Source: Amarolinea aalborgensis
GTDB taxonomy: Bacteria; Chloroflexota; Anaerolineae; SSC4; Amarolineaceae
Direction of reading: 5' to 3'
Assembly: GCF_900491745.1 (NCBI RefSeq)
Contig: NZ_UETR01000004.1
Location: 1 to 64,000, forward strand
Length of the DNA stretch: 64,000 nucleotides
Shown here in pieces: positions 41,345 through 50,392 of the stretch (position 1 is the stretch's first letter; each line of letters opens with the position of its first letter). The notes beneath the pieces were generated by a model. It searched no databases. It worked only from the letters and a program-made list of their open reading frames with translations, and was not told the DNA's origin. Made by a program: the position numbers and the translations under genes.

Positions 41345-42787
41345 GTGAAAACGACGCTCATTTATCCCGGTATCGCGGGTCGCGGTTTCAACTGCTTGAG
41401 CCAGGGAATGGACGCTGGCTGGGTCTCGCACGGCCTGTCTTCGATTAGCGCCAGCGCCAGGGCCGAAGGTTTCGATATTGATCTGATTGACCTGCGCGCG
41501 CTGCAAAGTTGGGATCATTTCCGTGAGGAATTCCAGAAGCGCAGCCCGGACGTCGTCGGCATCACGATGATGTCGGTGGACTACAACCCGGTCAAGCGCT
41601 GTCTGAGCATCATCAAGGAAATCAACCCGGACTGCGTCACCATCCTGGGCGGCGCGCACGTCACGCTGGCGTTGGAAGATTCGCTGCGCATCCCCAACGT
41701 GGACTATCTGATCACCAACGAAGGCGAAATCACCTTCCCGCGGCTGCTGCGCCAGATTGAGCAAGGCGCGCGGCCAGAGCAGAAGGTGCTGCGCGGCGAA
41801 ACCCCCGACCTGGATCGCATCCCCTTTGCGGATCGCGACCTGTTCCTGGGTGAATGGCGCAAATGGGGCTATTCTCTGAACAGCCCCGAGGTGCCTTTTG
41901 TCAAAGAGCTGCCTGGCCCCTTCCTGACGATCATCGCCGGTCGCGGCTGCGCCTACCGCTGCTCCTTCTGCAAGCCAGGCGAGGACTACATCTTTGGCAA
42001 GCGTGTGCGCCGCCGCAGCGTGGACAATGTGATCCAGGAACTGCGCGAGCTGCGCGACGCCTACAATTTCCAGAGCTTCATGTTCCATGATGATTGTCTG
42101 ACCGAAGACCGCGCGTGGGTGACCGAGTTCTGCGCAAAGTACCGCGCCGAAGGCTTCACGCAGTCGTTCTTCTGTCAGAGCCGCGCCGACATCATCACGC
42201 GCCATCCCGACATGGTCAAGATGATGCGCGATGCTGGTCTCAAGGGCTATTTCATCGGCTTCGAAAGCGGCAATCAGCGCATTCTGAACTTCTTGCGCAA
42301 GGGCACCACGGTGGATCGCAACCTGGAGGCGTCCAAGGTCTGCCGTGAGTACGGGTTGGTCATTTGGGCCAATTACATGATGGGCATCCCGACCGAAACC
42401 AAGGAAGAGGTCATGGATACCGTCAAGATGATTCGCGAGGTGGACCCGGACTATTTCAGCCCGTCGTTCTTCACGCCGCACCCCGGCACCGATCTTTACG
42501 ATTACTGCGTGGAGCACGATCTGAGCCTGGTGGCCGACTATGACTCCTACCGGCGCAATCCAACCGAGCCGAAGATCAAGGGCCAGGATTACGAATTCCT
42601 GAAGTGGGCGCGTGACTTCAGTCAGAAGCGCACCTTCAAGAACCAGGCGCGGCGCACCTACCGTGCGTTTGTCGAGAAATATACGGACCCGCAGAAGTAC
42701 GCCAACCGAGCGCGCCGGCTGCTGGGTCTGGCGCGCGACGAGCAGACGGCTATGCGCCCGTTATCGGCGAAGTCGCACGCCAGTTAA
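41345..42787 (+). CDS. B12-binding-domain radical SAM protein (4 of 7)
   Basis: A 480-residue protein from the GTG at 41345, with GGGAGG ahead; the earlier GTG at 41279 would translate the repeat region. The N-terminal domain shows V-V-G-I-T-M-M-S near 75 and I-L-G-G-A-H-V-T near 105. The SAM cluster is C-A-Y-R-C-S-F-C (Cys202, 206, 209), followed by D-D-C-L-T-E-D near 250 and F-E-S-G-N-Q-R-I. It ends in a basic helical tail. It is more distant from genes 1 and 5 than they are from each other. Confidence 0.87.
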   Translation: MKTTLIYPGIAGRGFNCLSQGMDAGWVSHGLSSISASARAEGFDIDLIDLRALQSWDHFREEFQKRSPDVVGITMMSVDYNPVKRCLSIIKEINPDCVTILGGAHVTLALEDSLRIPNVDYLITNEGEITFPRLLRQIEQGARPEQKVLRGETPDLDRIPFADRDLFLGEWRKWGYSLNSPEVPFVKELPGPFLTIIAGRGCAYRCSFCKPGEDYIFGKRVRRRSVDNVIQELRELRDAYNFQSFMFHDDCLTEDRAWVTEFCAKYRAEGFTQSFFCQSRADIITRHPDMVKMMRDAGLKGYFIGFESGNQRILNFLRKGTTVDRNLEASKVCREYGLVIWANYMMGIPTETKEEVMDTVKMIREVDPDYFSPSFFTPHPGTDLYDYCVEHDLSLVADYDSYRRNPTEPKIKGQDYEFLKWARDFSQKRTFKNQARRTYRAFVEKYTDPQKYANRARRLLGLARDEQTAMRPLSAKSHAS

Positions 42788-42825
42788 ACAGAGAGGAACC
42801 GTGCGCGGTTCAAGATGAGGTAATC

Positions 42826-44316
42826 ATGCGAGTTTTACTGGCAAGTCCAGAATCGAGAGTCTGGAATTCGCGCCAGCACATCCATAACGGCTTGGGCTAT
42901 CTGGCCGGTGCACTGCGCCATGCGGGCTATAATGTCAGCCTGTACGACGCGTCCATCGAAACCGAGCCGCTGGCCGAGGTGTTGCAACGAGAACGATATG
43001 ATGTGGTGGGCATTTCCAGCCCCACGCCCCTGATTCGCGAGGCCTGGCAAGCCGCGGCGACGGCGAAATCCACCGGCGCTGTGACCATCCTGGGCGGCCC
43101 GCACCTGACGCTCAAGCCTGATGAGTCCATGGAACATGACGAAGTAGACCTGGTGCTGCGCGGTGAAGGCGAAGATGCGATGATCGAGATCATGCAGATG
43201 CTCGATCTGGATCCTGGCCTGCAGGCGGCGCCGACCGCGCCCCGTCGTTTCAGCCACAAGGGCTGGTCCGAGATTCTCGGCCTGTCCTATCGCAACGGCG
43301 ACGTGCGTCACAACCCGCCGCGACCCCTGCGCCCGGACCTGGACAACATCCCTTACCCGGCGCACGACATGTTCAAGATTGACCGCTACACCAATCTCAA
43401 TCCGCTGACCGACGGCTTGATTCCTGGTTCGCGCAGCTACACCATCGTCACCAGCCGCGGCTGCCCGTTCAAGTGCACCTTCTGCTCCAAGCCGATTACC
43501 GGCGACACCTGGCGCAACCGCTCGGTGGACAATGTGCTGGGCGAATGGCGCTGGTTGGTGCGTGACCTGCACGCGACCGAAATTGGGATCACCGATGACA
43601 TCTGGAACCGCGACCTGAAGCGCGCCAAAGAGCTGTGCCGGCGTCTGATTGCTGAGAACCTCAACCGCGTGCCGTGGGTTACGGTGCACGGCATGAAGGT
43701 CAACTACGGCGATGCCGAGCTGTTCCAGCTCATGAAGGCCGCCGGCGCCAAGCGCGTGGGCTTTGGCGTGGAGTCAGGCAACCAAGGCGTGCTCAACAAC
43801 ATCATCAAGAAGGGCCAGACGCTCGATATGGTGCGCGACGCGTTCAAGAACGCTAAAGCGGCCGGTTTGCAGACGATGGGCTTCTTCATCCTGGGCATGC
43901 CGGGCGAGACGATGGAAACGATGGAAGACACAGTCAAGTTTGCTCTGGAACTCGACCCTGACCTGGCAAACTTCATGATTGCCGCGCCCTATCCCGGCAC
44001 GCGCCTGTGGGACATGCTGGAAGAGATGGGCGCTGAGATCTTCAGCCACGACTGGCACGACCTGGCGATTCAAGACAACAAGGCGCATTTCCAGTACGGC
44101 GGACTCAAGGCCGAAGAAGTCGAAGAAAAGTGGCATGACGCCTATCGCCGCTTCTACATGCGGCCCAACCGCCTGGTCAGGCGCTTGACCAAATGGGACA
44201 CCTGGCGCAATGCACCCGAACGCCTGCGCGACGCCAAGCGCTTTTTCTTGGGGAACCTGAGCGCGGCGCCGAAGACTCCCGCCTGGAGCGGCTCGGCCGC
44301 GCGGCGCTTGGGTTAA
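42826..44316 (+). CDS. B12-binding-domain radical SAM protein (5 of 7)
   Basis: A 496-residue paralogue of the first gene. The cobalamin-type domain has V-V-G-I-S-S-P-T near 65 and I-L-G-G-P-H-L-T near 90; the SAM cluster is C-P-F-K-C-T-F-C (Cys213, 217, 220). The similarity to gene 1 extends over the whole core, including Y-T-N-L-N-P-L-T-D before the cluster, R-V-P-W-V-T-V-H-G after it, and F-F-I-L-G-M-P-G-E. This points to duplication within the operon followed by specialisation. It lies 38 bases after gene 4. Confidence 0.88.
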   Translation: MRVLLASPESRVWNSRQHIHNGLGYLAGALRHAGYNVSLYDASIETEPLAEVLQRERYDVVGISSPTPLIREAWQAAATAKSTGAVTILGGPHLTLKPDESMEHDEVDLVLRGEGEDAMIEIMQMLDLDPGLQAAPTAPRRFSHKGWSEILGLSYRNGDVRHNPPRPLRPDLDNIPYPAHDMFKIDRYTNLNPLTDGLIPGSRSYTIVTSRGCPFKCTFCSKPITGDTWRNRSVDNVLGEWRWLVRDLHATEIGITDDIWNRDLKRAKELCRRLIAENLNRVPWVTVHGMKVNYGDAELFQLMKAAGAKRVGFGVESGNQGVLNNIIKKGQTLDMVRDAFKNAKAAGLQTMGFFILGMPGETMETMEDTVKFALELDPDLANFMIAAPYPGTRLWDMLEEMGAEIFSHDWHDLAIQDNKAHFQYGGLKAEEVEEKWHDAYRRFYMRPNRLVRRLTKWDTWRNAPERLRDAKRFFLGNLSAAPKTPAWSGSAARRLG

Positions 44317-44334
44317 GCGAGGAGGTACGTAACG

Positions 44335-45858
44335 ATGCGTGTACTACTGATCAACCCGCCCTTCCAACGCTTGAAGAAGGTTTCGAGCATCTACTTTCCC
44401 TTGAGCTGCGGCTATCTGGCCGGTGTGCTCGAACAGGCCGGCCACGAGGTGCGTATTTACAACGCCGAGGTGCCGGCGCGCAACGAGGATATTGGTCACG
44501 AGACCTACGATAACCTGCTGCACGGCCATCAACTGTGGTTGGATGCGCTGCGCCCGGAAGTAGGCGAGGGCAACCACCCGGTGTGGAGCGAATTCATGCA
44601 GACCCTGCGTGAATTCAACCCGGACATGATTGGCTTCACAGTCAAAAGCCCCAAGTGGCCGTCGGCCATCAAGGCCGCGGAGATGTGGAAGCGCGAGCGG
44701 CCCGACACTGTGGTGGTCATGGGCGGCCCGCACATCACCGTGCTGCCCGAAGAAGTCATGGAGTATCCCGCGGTGGATTTCTGCGTGCGCGAGGAGGGCG
44801 AGTACACGCTGCTGGACCTGGTGGCGGCCCTGGAAGGCAAGGGCAAGCCGTTCGCGGCCATTGACGGTCTGTCATGGCGTCAGGCGGATGGCGCGGCCGT
44901 GCACAACGTAGCGCGGGGCAAGATTCCCAACCTGGACGTTCTGCCGTTCCCGGCCAAACACCTGTCGCTCTATCTCGATCGCTATGATCCGGCGCACCTG
45001 GGCGTCATGGTGACGCTGCGCGGCTGCCCGTTCTACTGCGGGTTCTGCGAGCAGCATAAGACCTGGGGCCGCGCGGTGCGTTTCCACTCCGTGGATTACA
45101 CCGTGCGCGAGATCAAGCACATCATCCAAACCTTCGGCACGCGCGAGATTTCTTTCTGGGACGACAGCTTCACGGTCAACCGCAAGCGTACGATTGACCT
45201 GTGCCAACGGCTGCTGGCCGAAAAGCTCAACATCTCCTGGAGCTGCACCACGCGCGTCGACCTGTTGGACGAAGAGCAGGTGATGTGGATGAAGAAATCG
45301 GGCTGCAGCGGCGTGGATATCGGCGTCGAGACCGGCAGCGCGCGCATGATGAAGCTGATTGACAAGGCTACGACGCCGGAACGCGTCGTGGAAGCCAGCC
45401 AGTTGATGACCAAGTACAAGCTGAACTGGTCGGCTTTCTTCATGATGGGCTTCCCCGAAGAAACCGAGGAAGACATCGAGGCCACCAAGCGCTTCATGCA
45501 GGAAATCAAGCCCAATCACATCATCATGTCCATCTTCACGCCCTACCCAGGCACGCCGCAGCATGAGGTGGCGAAGCGGCTCAATCTGCTGCCAGCCAAG
45601 ATTGACTGGAGTCGGTTCAGCCATCAAAGCCCAGAGAACCACTTCGTGCAGAACATCTCGCGCGAACGCTTTAGCGAAATTGTGACTGACATGATGGCGT
45701 TTGTGGATGACATCAACAACGGCTGGCAGCTCAAGGTTCAGCGCGTGTTGAACGATTGGCGCTTTTGGGCGCGCCATCCCCTGCTGCTGACGCAAAAGGC
45801 GCTGCACTCCATTCGCGGCCGCGGCCTCGGCCTGGGCACCATCCGACCGTTGGGATAG
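44335..45858 (+). CDS. B12-binding-domain radical SAM protein (6 of 7)
   Basis: A 507-residue protein starting M-R-V-L-L-I-N-P-P-F at an ATG after GGAGG. It has the B12-type domain (V-V-V-M-G-G-P-H-I near 124), the SAM cluster C-P-F-Y-C-G-F-C (Cys231, 235, 238), F-W-D-D-S-F-T-V near 277 and G-V-E-T-G-S-A-R. The N-terminal domain is about 20 residues longer than in its relatives. It follows gene 5 by 18 bases. Confidence 0.88.
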   Translation: MRVLLINPPFQRLKKVSSIYFPLSCGYLAGVLEQAGHEVRIYNAEVPARNEDIGHETYDNLLHGHQLWLDALRPEVGEGNHPVWSEFMQTLREFNPDMIGFTVKSPKWPSAIKAAEMWKRERPDTVVVMGGPHITVLPEEVMEYPAVDFCVREEGEYTLLDLVAALEGKGKPFAAIDGLSWRQADGAAVHNVARGKIPNLDVLPFPAKHLSLYLDRYDPAHLGVMVTLRGCPFYCGFCEQHKTWGRAVRFHSVDYTVREIKHIIQTFGTREISFWDDSFTVNRKRTIDLCQRLLAEKLNISWSCTTRVDLLDEEQVMWMKKSGCSGVDIGVETGSARMMKLIDKATTPERVVEASQLMTKYKLNWSAFFMMGFPEETEEDIEATKRFMQEIKPNHIIMSIFTPYPGTPQHEVAKRLNLLPAKIDWSRFSHQSPENHFVQNISRERFSEIVTDMMAFVDDINNGWQLKVQRVLNDWRFWARHPLLLTQKALHSIRGRGLGLGTIRPLG

Positions 45859-45896
45859 TGGGATATTGCACGGCGCTGCAAGATGCGGAGGAAATG

Positions 45897-46319
45897 ATGA
45901 GCGTGCAGACAGTTACACTGAATGTGCCGGATACGGTGTATCAGCAGATCAGGCGCGCCGCAGAAAAAATGCATCGCCCCGTCAATGATGTGTTGGTGGA
46001 GGCGGTTATTGCCGCAGCGCCTGTTGCCAGCAATTCGCCATCAGACCTAAAGTCGGCATTGGCGCAGATGGCTTTTCTCAATGATGCGGCCTTGTGGCAG
46101 GCTGCGCGCGCCACGATGACGCCAACGCAGCGCACACGCCTTGAAGCATTGCACGAAAAGCAGCAGCGTGAAGGATTGAGCGCGGCCGAACGAATCGAAG
46201 ACCAGGCCCTACTTTCGCTATACCGGGAAACGGTTCTATTGCGCGCGCAAGCCGCCATGTTGCTCAAGCAGCGCGGATACGACATTTCTGATACGACGCA
46301 ATTCTCGCCCATAGAATGA
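45897..46319 (+). CDS. small helical protein of unknown function
   Basis: A 140-residue protein with GGAGG five bases before the ATG at 45897 (an ATG at 45894 is also possible). The first 45 residues (V-T-L-N-V-P-D-T-V-Y-Q-Q-I, then R-P-V-N-D-V-L-V-E-A-V) resemble a ribbon-helix-helix or CopG-type antitoxin domain; the rest is helical and rich in Gln, Ala and Arg. No toxin gene follows. It lies inside the radical SAM operon, so it may regulate or accompany that pathway. Confidence 0.65.
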   Translation: MSVQTVTLNVPDTVYQQIRRAAEKMHRPVNDVLVEAVIAAAPVASNSPSDLKSALAQMAFLNDAALWQAARATMTPTQRTRLEALHEKQQREGLSAAERIEDQALLSLYRETVLLRAQAAMLLKQRGYDISDTTQFSPIE

Positions 46320-46328
46320 GCACTTCCC

Positions 46329-47405
46329 ATGATTAGTCTTATTCCCAAATTGCCGGCCTACTGGGCCTTTCGGCGCTTTGGCTGGCCGCGCATGTACCCC
46401 TTCAGCGTGGTGGTCAGCGTCAGCTACAAGTGCAATTCCAAGTGCCGCACGTGCGATGTCTGGCGCAAGCCCAACGACGACATGAGCGTGGCTGAGTGGC
46501 GCCGGGTCTTTCACAACCTGGGGCGCACGCCGTTTTACATGACCTTCACCGGCGGGGAGCCATTCCTGCGACCTGACCTGGATGAGCTGGTGATTGCGGG
46601 CTACGAAGAATGCCGCCCGGAAGTGATCACCATTCCCACGAACGGCCTGCTCAGCGAGCGCGTGGTCGAGCGCGTGGAGCGCATCTGCGCGGCGTGCCCT
46701 GACGCGCAGATTGGCATCAACCTCAGCCTGGACGGCCTGGGCGATGTGCATGACGACATCCGCGGGGTCAACGGCAACTGGGAGCGTTCGATGCGCACGT
46801 GGGCGTTGCTCAAGGCTCTGCAGCCGCGTTACAAGAACCTGGTGCTCACGATTCACACCGTGATCTCGCGCTTCAACATTCACCTGTTCGAGGAAACCTA
46901 CGTCGGTTTGCAGAAGCTGGAACCAGACTCTTACATCACCGAAGTGGCTGAGGAGCGCGTCGAGTTGGATACGGTTGGTTGGGGCATCACCCCACTGGCC
47001 GAGCAGTACGCGCCGATCGCCGATTTTCTCAGCGCGCAAGCGCGGCAGAAGCCGGTCAAGGGTATTGCGCGCTTCACGCAGGCCTTCCGCGCGCAGTACT
47101 ACCAGTTGGCGAAGCGCACCTTGCAGGAACGCACGCAGGTGATTGACTGCTACGCCGGCTGGGCCAGCGCGCACATCGCGCCCAACGGCGACATCTGGAG
47201 CTGCTGCATCCGCGCAGAGCCGGTGGGCAATCTGCGCCAGACCGGTTATGACCTGGCGCCGATCTGGTTCGGGGCGCCGATGGCTAAGCTGCGGCAGAGC
47301 ATTGCCAACAAAGAATGCTCATGCCCCATGGCCAACGCCAACTACGCCAACATGCTCCTGCACCCGCCGACGCTGGCCAAAGTCGCGTTGGATATGGTGC
47401 GGTAG
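46329..47405 (+). CDS. radical SAM/SPASM protein (7 of 7)
   Basis: A 358-residue protein with the SAM cluster C-N-S-K-C-R-T-C (Cys35, 39, 42), F-T-G-G-E-P-F-L near 75, and a SPASM-like end containing I-D-C-Y-A-G-W-A-S, W-S-C-C-I-R-A-E and C-S-C-P-M. It lacks a B12 domain. The N terminus has aromatic and basic residues (Y-W-A-F-R-R-F-G-W) that may lie on the membrane. It is the last gene of the operon, nine bases after the small helical protein, and meets the convergent GH17-like gene only seven bases on, with no terminator visible between them. Confidence 0.87.
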   Translation: MISLIPKLPAYWAFRRFGWPRMYPFSVVVSVSYKCNSKCRTCDVWRKPNDDMSVAEWRRVFHNLGRTPFYMTFTGGEPFLRPDLDELVIAGYEECRPEVITIPTNGLLSERVVERVERICAACPDAQIGINLSLDGLGDVHDDIRGVNGNWERSMRTWALLKALQPRYKNLVLTIHTVISRFNIHLFEETYVGLQKLEPDSYITEVAEERVELDTVGWGITPLAEQYAPIADFLSAQARQKPVKGIARFTQAFRAQYYQLAKRTLQERTQVIDCYAGWASAHIAPNGDIWSCCIRAEPVGNLRQTGYDLAPIWFGAPMAKLRQSIANKECSCPMANANYANMLLHPPTLAKVALDMVR

Positions 47406-47412
47406 GGCGAGC

Positions 47413-48375
47413 TCAATCTGCGCCGGGCGCGTGGCGCTGCATGACCAATTTCGGTGTGCGATCCACATAGAAAAGCCCCCAGTGTTTTTCAGGCTCCTGC
47501 GGATCGGATGATCCCTTCCACGGCTCATCAAACGCTTCGAAAACGAAGGTCAGGATCTTTTCTGCCGTTGTCCATGCCATCAGTTGCTCGTAGTACTCGG
47601 CCTGGAACGCTTCGGACGCGTTCGCTGGATCAATGCCTCGGCCATTGGAAGCGGTCGTCCAGCCGGCTTCGCTGATCACGATCGGCTTATCAGGAAAGTG
47701 ACGTGCAACCGAGTCATAGTTCTGCTTGGTGTACGCTAGGGCGTCGTCAATCGTGCGGTATTCCCAGACCGGGTAGGTGTGAACCGAGAGGAAATCGAGT
47801 TCAGCGACCAACGGTTGCAGTTTCTGGACCCAGGGAACATAGTTTTCGCAAAACGTCACTGGCTGTGAGACCGCGCTCTTGATGCGGCGAGTATAGGCAA
47901 CCAGGCTGTCAACCGAGACCATGTGATCTGTCCATTCCACACTGGCTTCATTGCCTACAGACACCGCAAATACAATGTCACGGTAGGCATTGGCCAATGC
48001 CATGAGTCGCTCAACCTGCTTACGGTTCAATTGCCGATTGGCCGAGAGCGTTTCGTCACTGAACTCGGCCCCCCATGGGCAGTTTGGATTGCTCATTTCG
48101 GCGGCTAGATCCACCCCTAGCATCACCCGCAGAGGCAAACCCTCGTCACGGATCACCTTGAGCGTGGTTTCAGCGTGTTGGCTGCAATCGTACAGCCTGA
48201 TGAAAGACCAGAAGTCGGCCAGCATCAGGAGATCTTCTCGAATCTCTGCCTCGCTTGGGAAGATTCCCCGGCGAGGATCCTGGCCCTCACGGTATCCAGA
48301 GTAGCAGATGGCCCGGCCGGGGTTTTGTCTGATGACCTGTGCGATAATTCGCCGTTTGTCGAACGCGCTAGACAT
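47413..48375 (-). CDS. GH17-like glycoside hydrolase
   Basis: A 320-residue TIM-barrel protein with the catalytic pair expected for family GH17 and related clan A enzymes: acid/base Glu143 in V-G-N-E-A and nucleophile Glu236 in I-S-E-A-G-W. There is no signal peptide, so it is probably cytoplasmic, or a glycosyltransferase-like user of beta-1,3-glucan precursors. Its start overlaps the end of the upstream paralogue by eight bases. Family placement is from motifs only. Confidence 0.78.
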   Translation of the reverse strand: MSSAFDKRRIIAQVIRQNPGRAICYSGYREGQDPRRGIFPSEAEIREDLLMLADFWSFIRLYDCSQHAETTLKVIRDEGLPLRVMLGVDLAAEMSNPNCPWGAEFSDETLSANRQLNRKQVERLMALANAYRDIVFAVSVGNEASVEWTDHMVSVDSLVAYTRRIKSAVSQPVTFCENYVPWVQKLQPLVAELDFLSVHTYPVWEYRTIDDALAYTKQNYDSVARHFPDKPIVISEAGWTTASNGRGIDPANASEAFQAEYYEQLMAWTTAEKILTFVFEAFDEPWKGSSDPQEPEKHWGLFYVDRTPKLVMQRHAPGAD

Positions 48376-49255
48376 ACTTCAACAATCCATCCTTGTCCCA
48401 AAGCCCCCAGTACGCGCCCACGTCTCCTTCATCCGCTGTTTTCCACGGCTCGTCGAATGCAGAGAAGTAGATAATGTCAACTCCTTCTTCCTCGACCCAC
48501 TGGTAAGTGTTGATGAAATAACGAATGGCGTTTTCGAATGAAGGCGCCGCCGCACGCACAGGCGTGCCGAGATTAGGCCAACCGGTCTCGCTGATAATCA
48601 CCTTTTTACCCTTGCCGGCATTGACAGCCCGGCGGTACATTTCCTTCATGTACACCAGCGCATGTTCGGCCGGATAGCCCTCCCAAAACGGGTAGCAATT
48701 GGCGAAAATCACATCGCACGCCGCGCTCACTTGCGGGTGATCAACAAACTTGAAGTAGGCGTCCACATACCCGACGGGGACGCCCGGCGCGCCTTGCCTG
48801 GCGCGATCAATGTAGTCAATTAGCTCGGACTCCGGCATTTCATCGCGCAGCAGCACCTCGTTACCGATCGCCAACAGGTCTGCATAGCCAGCTCTGGCGA
48901 CCTCGATGGCTTGATTGAGTTCAAGCTCGTTTTTGGCGCGGTCCTCGCCCAACCAGGCGCCGACGATGGTCTTTAGCCCATACTCAGCGGCAATGCGAGG
49001 GATCAACTCGTTTCCCTCTGTACAGGAGAATGTCCGCACCCACTTCACGTAGGGCTGCACGATGCCGAGGCGCTCACGGATCTGGGTTTCCGTGATCAAG
49101 GTACCCGGGCCTTGACCTGCGATGTAGGGACTGAAGGCAATCCCATGGATTTTCCGCTCCAAGAGGATACGCGCAATGGCTTTCAAATCATTGATGGAAA
49201 GACCGGCGATATCAATGCCTGCTAACGATTTATATTCATAATATTTTCTCAACAT
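48368..49255 (-). CDS. GH17-like glycoside hydrolase, paralogue
   Basis: A 295-residue protein from the ATG at 49255, chosen because AGGAAGGG lies before it and a promoter ends just upstream; the ATG at 49288 falls inside the -10 region. The acid/base Glu133 is in I-G-N-E-V and the nucleophile Glu223 in I-S-E-T-G-W-P. It is related to the next gene (both end in F-D-E-P-W-K followed by a G-L-W/F segment) and is likely co-expressed with it. No secretion signal is seen. Confidence 0.78.
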   Translation of the reverse strand: MLRKYYEYKSLAGIDIAGLSINDLKAIARILLERKIHGIAFSPYIAGQGPGTLITETQIRERLGIVQPYVKWVRTFSCTEGNELIPRIAAEYGLKTIVGAWLGEDRAKNELELNQAIEVARAGYADLLAIGNEVLLRDEMPESELIDYIDRARQGAPGVPVGYVDAYFKFVDHPQVSAACDVIFANCYPFWEGYPAEHALVYMKEMYRRAVNAGKGKKVIISETGWPNLGTPVRAAAPSFENAIRYFINTYQWVEEEGVDIIYFSAFDEPWKTADEGDVGAYWGLWDKDGLLKYV

Positions 49256-49286
49256 CTTTCCCTTCCTCTTAAGCACTAGGGCCGTC

Positions 49287-49315
49287 ATTGTAATCGCTGG
49301 TCACTCGCTTGTCAA
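49287..49315 (-). promoter_or_regulatory. predicted sigma-70 promoter of the GH17-like pair
   Basis: On the minus strand TTGACA (49315-49310) and TACAAT (49292-49287) lie 17 bases apart, placing the transcript start about 25 bases before the ATG at 49255. The rest of the 321-base gap (49316-49576) shows no gene and no clear terminator for the tail locus that ends at 49577. Confidence 0.7.
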
Positions 49316-49576
49316 CGTTGGCGAACGCGAATCTAGCGACGCGGGTGTTTGACTCACGCCTCTCTGTGTCACATCTTCTTGATCTGGGTTTGTTGCAGCA
49401 ACTTGGTGTGATGCCGGCTGCGGGCCGATAGCCAAAACCAAAATCGCCAAGCCGCGTGCTACCGCGGATGATTGAGAACAGCCACATCTAGCGCACCCGA
49501 CTTGTGGATTGCGCGATAGGGCTATTCTCAAGTCCTCCACGGCGGCGATTGGCATGGCCCGCCGGTCGGCGCGCGG

Positions 49577-50347
49577 CTAAGGCGTCTGCATGAAATAGAA
49601 ATCAGCGTGACTGGCTACGTAGCGCCGGTGCGTCAGGTTGTCCACGCTGCTCACCCCAAGCGTGCCGTCCGCCTGCAGTTGCACGTCAGCCAGGATGACC
49701 CAGGGATCGCTCGGCGGCGGCAGCCAGGGCCGCGGATCGTCCTGCGTGGCGCCGGCCACGCCGCCCGCGCCGATGGCGCTGTGCGTCTGCTCATAGACCG
49801 GCGGCGCCGCAGTTCCTGCGTAGCTGGCCGGCAGCTGGGTCAGAATTTTGATGGCAAAGCTCTCACGCAGCCGGCTGTACTCGCAAGCCAGGTCGTTGCC
49901 TCCGCAGCCAGCACTCGCCACCTGCACCGGCCGCGTCTGGCATTCACCGTAGCGCACCGCCACGTACAACGGCAGCTCCGGCCGGCGGTTGACGCGCACC
50001 GTGCTGCACCACGGATCTGCAGCCTCAGTCGAACTGACGGCATAACCGTCGAGCCCTTCCGTGCGAATGTCGAACTGCAGCGGGCGGTCAATCACGATCT
50101 CATCCCCTTGAGGCCCCAGCAGATAGCCGGGCGTGATGCTGAGCTGCCAGTCGTCCACCCGACTGACCCAGGCGCCCCGTACGACACCCCAGCCGTGCAG
50201 CAAACGATTATGGCGGCGCTGCCGCTCATAAACATAATCCACCGCCAGCGTCAGGTCGGCCGGCATGACCATCTGATAGGCAAAAAAGCGCGGTTTTTCC
50301 AAACCTGCCGCACTCGGAAACGGACGATCAACGTAGTCAATTGGCAT
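49577..50347 (-). CDS. tail-locus protein with shared N-terminal module (paralogue D)
   Basis: A 256-residue protein, the last gene of the tail locus. Residues 15-90 carry the module also found in three neighbours: R-F-F-A-Y-Q near 20, D-L near 31, R-R-H-N-R-L-L-H-G-W-G-V near 44-55, then a Pro-Gly turn and G-D-E-I-V-I. The rest is beta-rich with several Cys (C-S-T-V, C-Q-T, C-G-G-N-D-L-A-C) and ends in an aromatic strand. No named domain is recognised. The module may anchor the protein to the baseplate, the remainder forming a fibre or adaptor. Confidence 0.7.
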   Translation of the reverse strand: MPIDYVDRPFPSAAGLEKPRFFAYQMVMPADLTLAVDYVYERQRRHNRLLHGWGVVRGAWVSRVDDWQLSITPGYLLGPQGDEIVIDRPLQFDIRTEGLDGYAVSSTEAADPWCSTVRVNRRPELPLYVAVRYGECQTRPVQVASAGCGGNDLACEYSRLRESFAIKILTQLPASYAGTAAPPVYEQTHSAIGAGGVAGATQDDPRPWLPPPSDPWVILADVQLQADGTLGVSSVDNLTHRRYVASHADFYFMQTP

Positions 50348-50392
50348 TTGAATCTCTCCACTCAGTTGGGGGTTGTTTGGCGCAACTTGGCG

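Noticed and set aside
39836..42517. Very long open frame (893 codons) on the minus strand opposite the radical SAM genes
   Set aside because: It runs antisense through three genes with clear motifs and its product is rich in His, Arg, Gln and Ala with no domain, which is what codon bias in GC-rich DNA produces.
45897..46319. Toxin-antitoxin pair
   Set aside because: The N terminus is antitoxin-like, but the next gene is a radical SAM enzyme and no toxin is adjacent.
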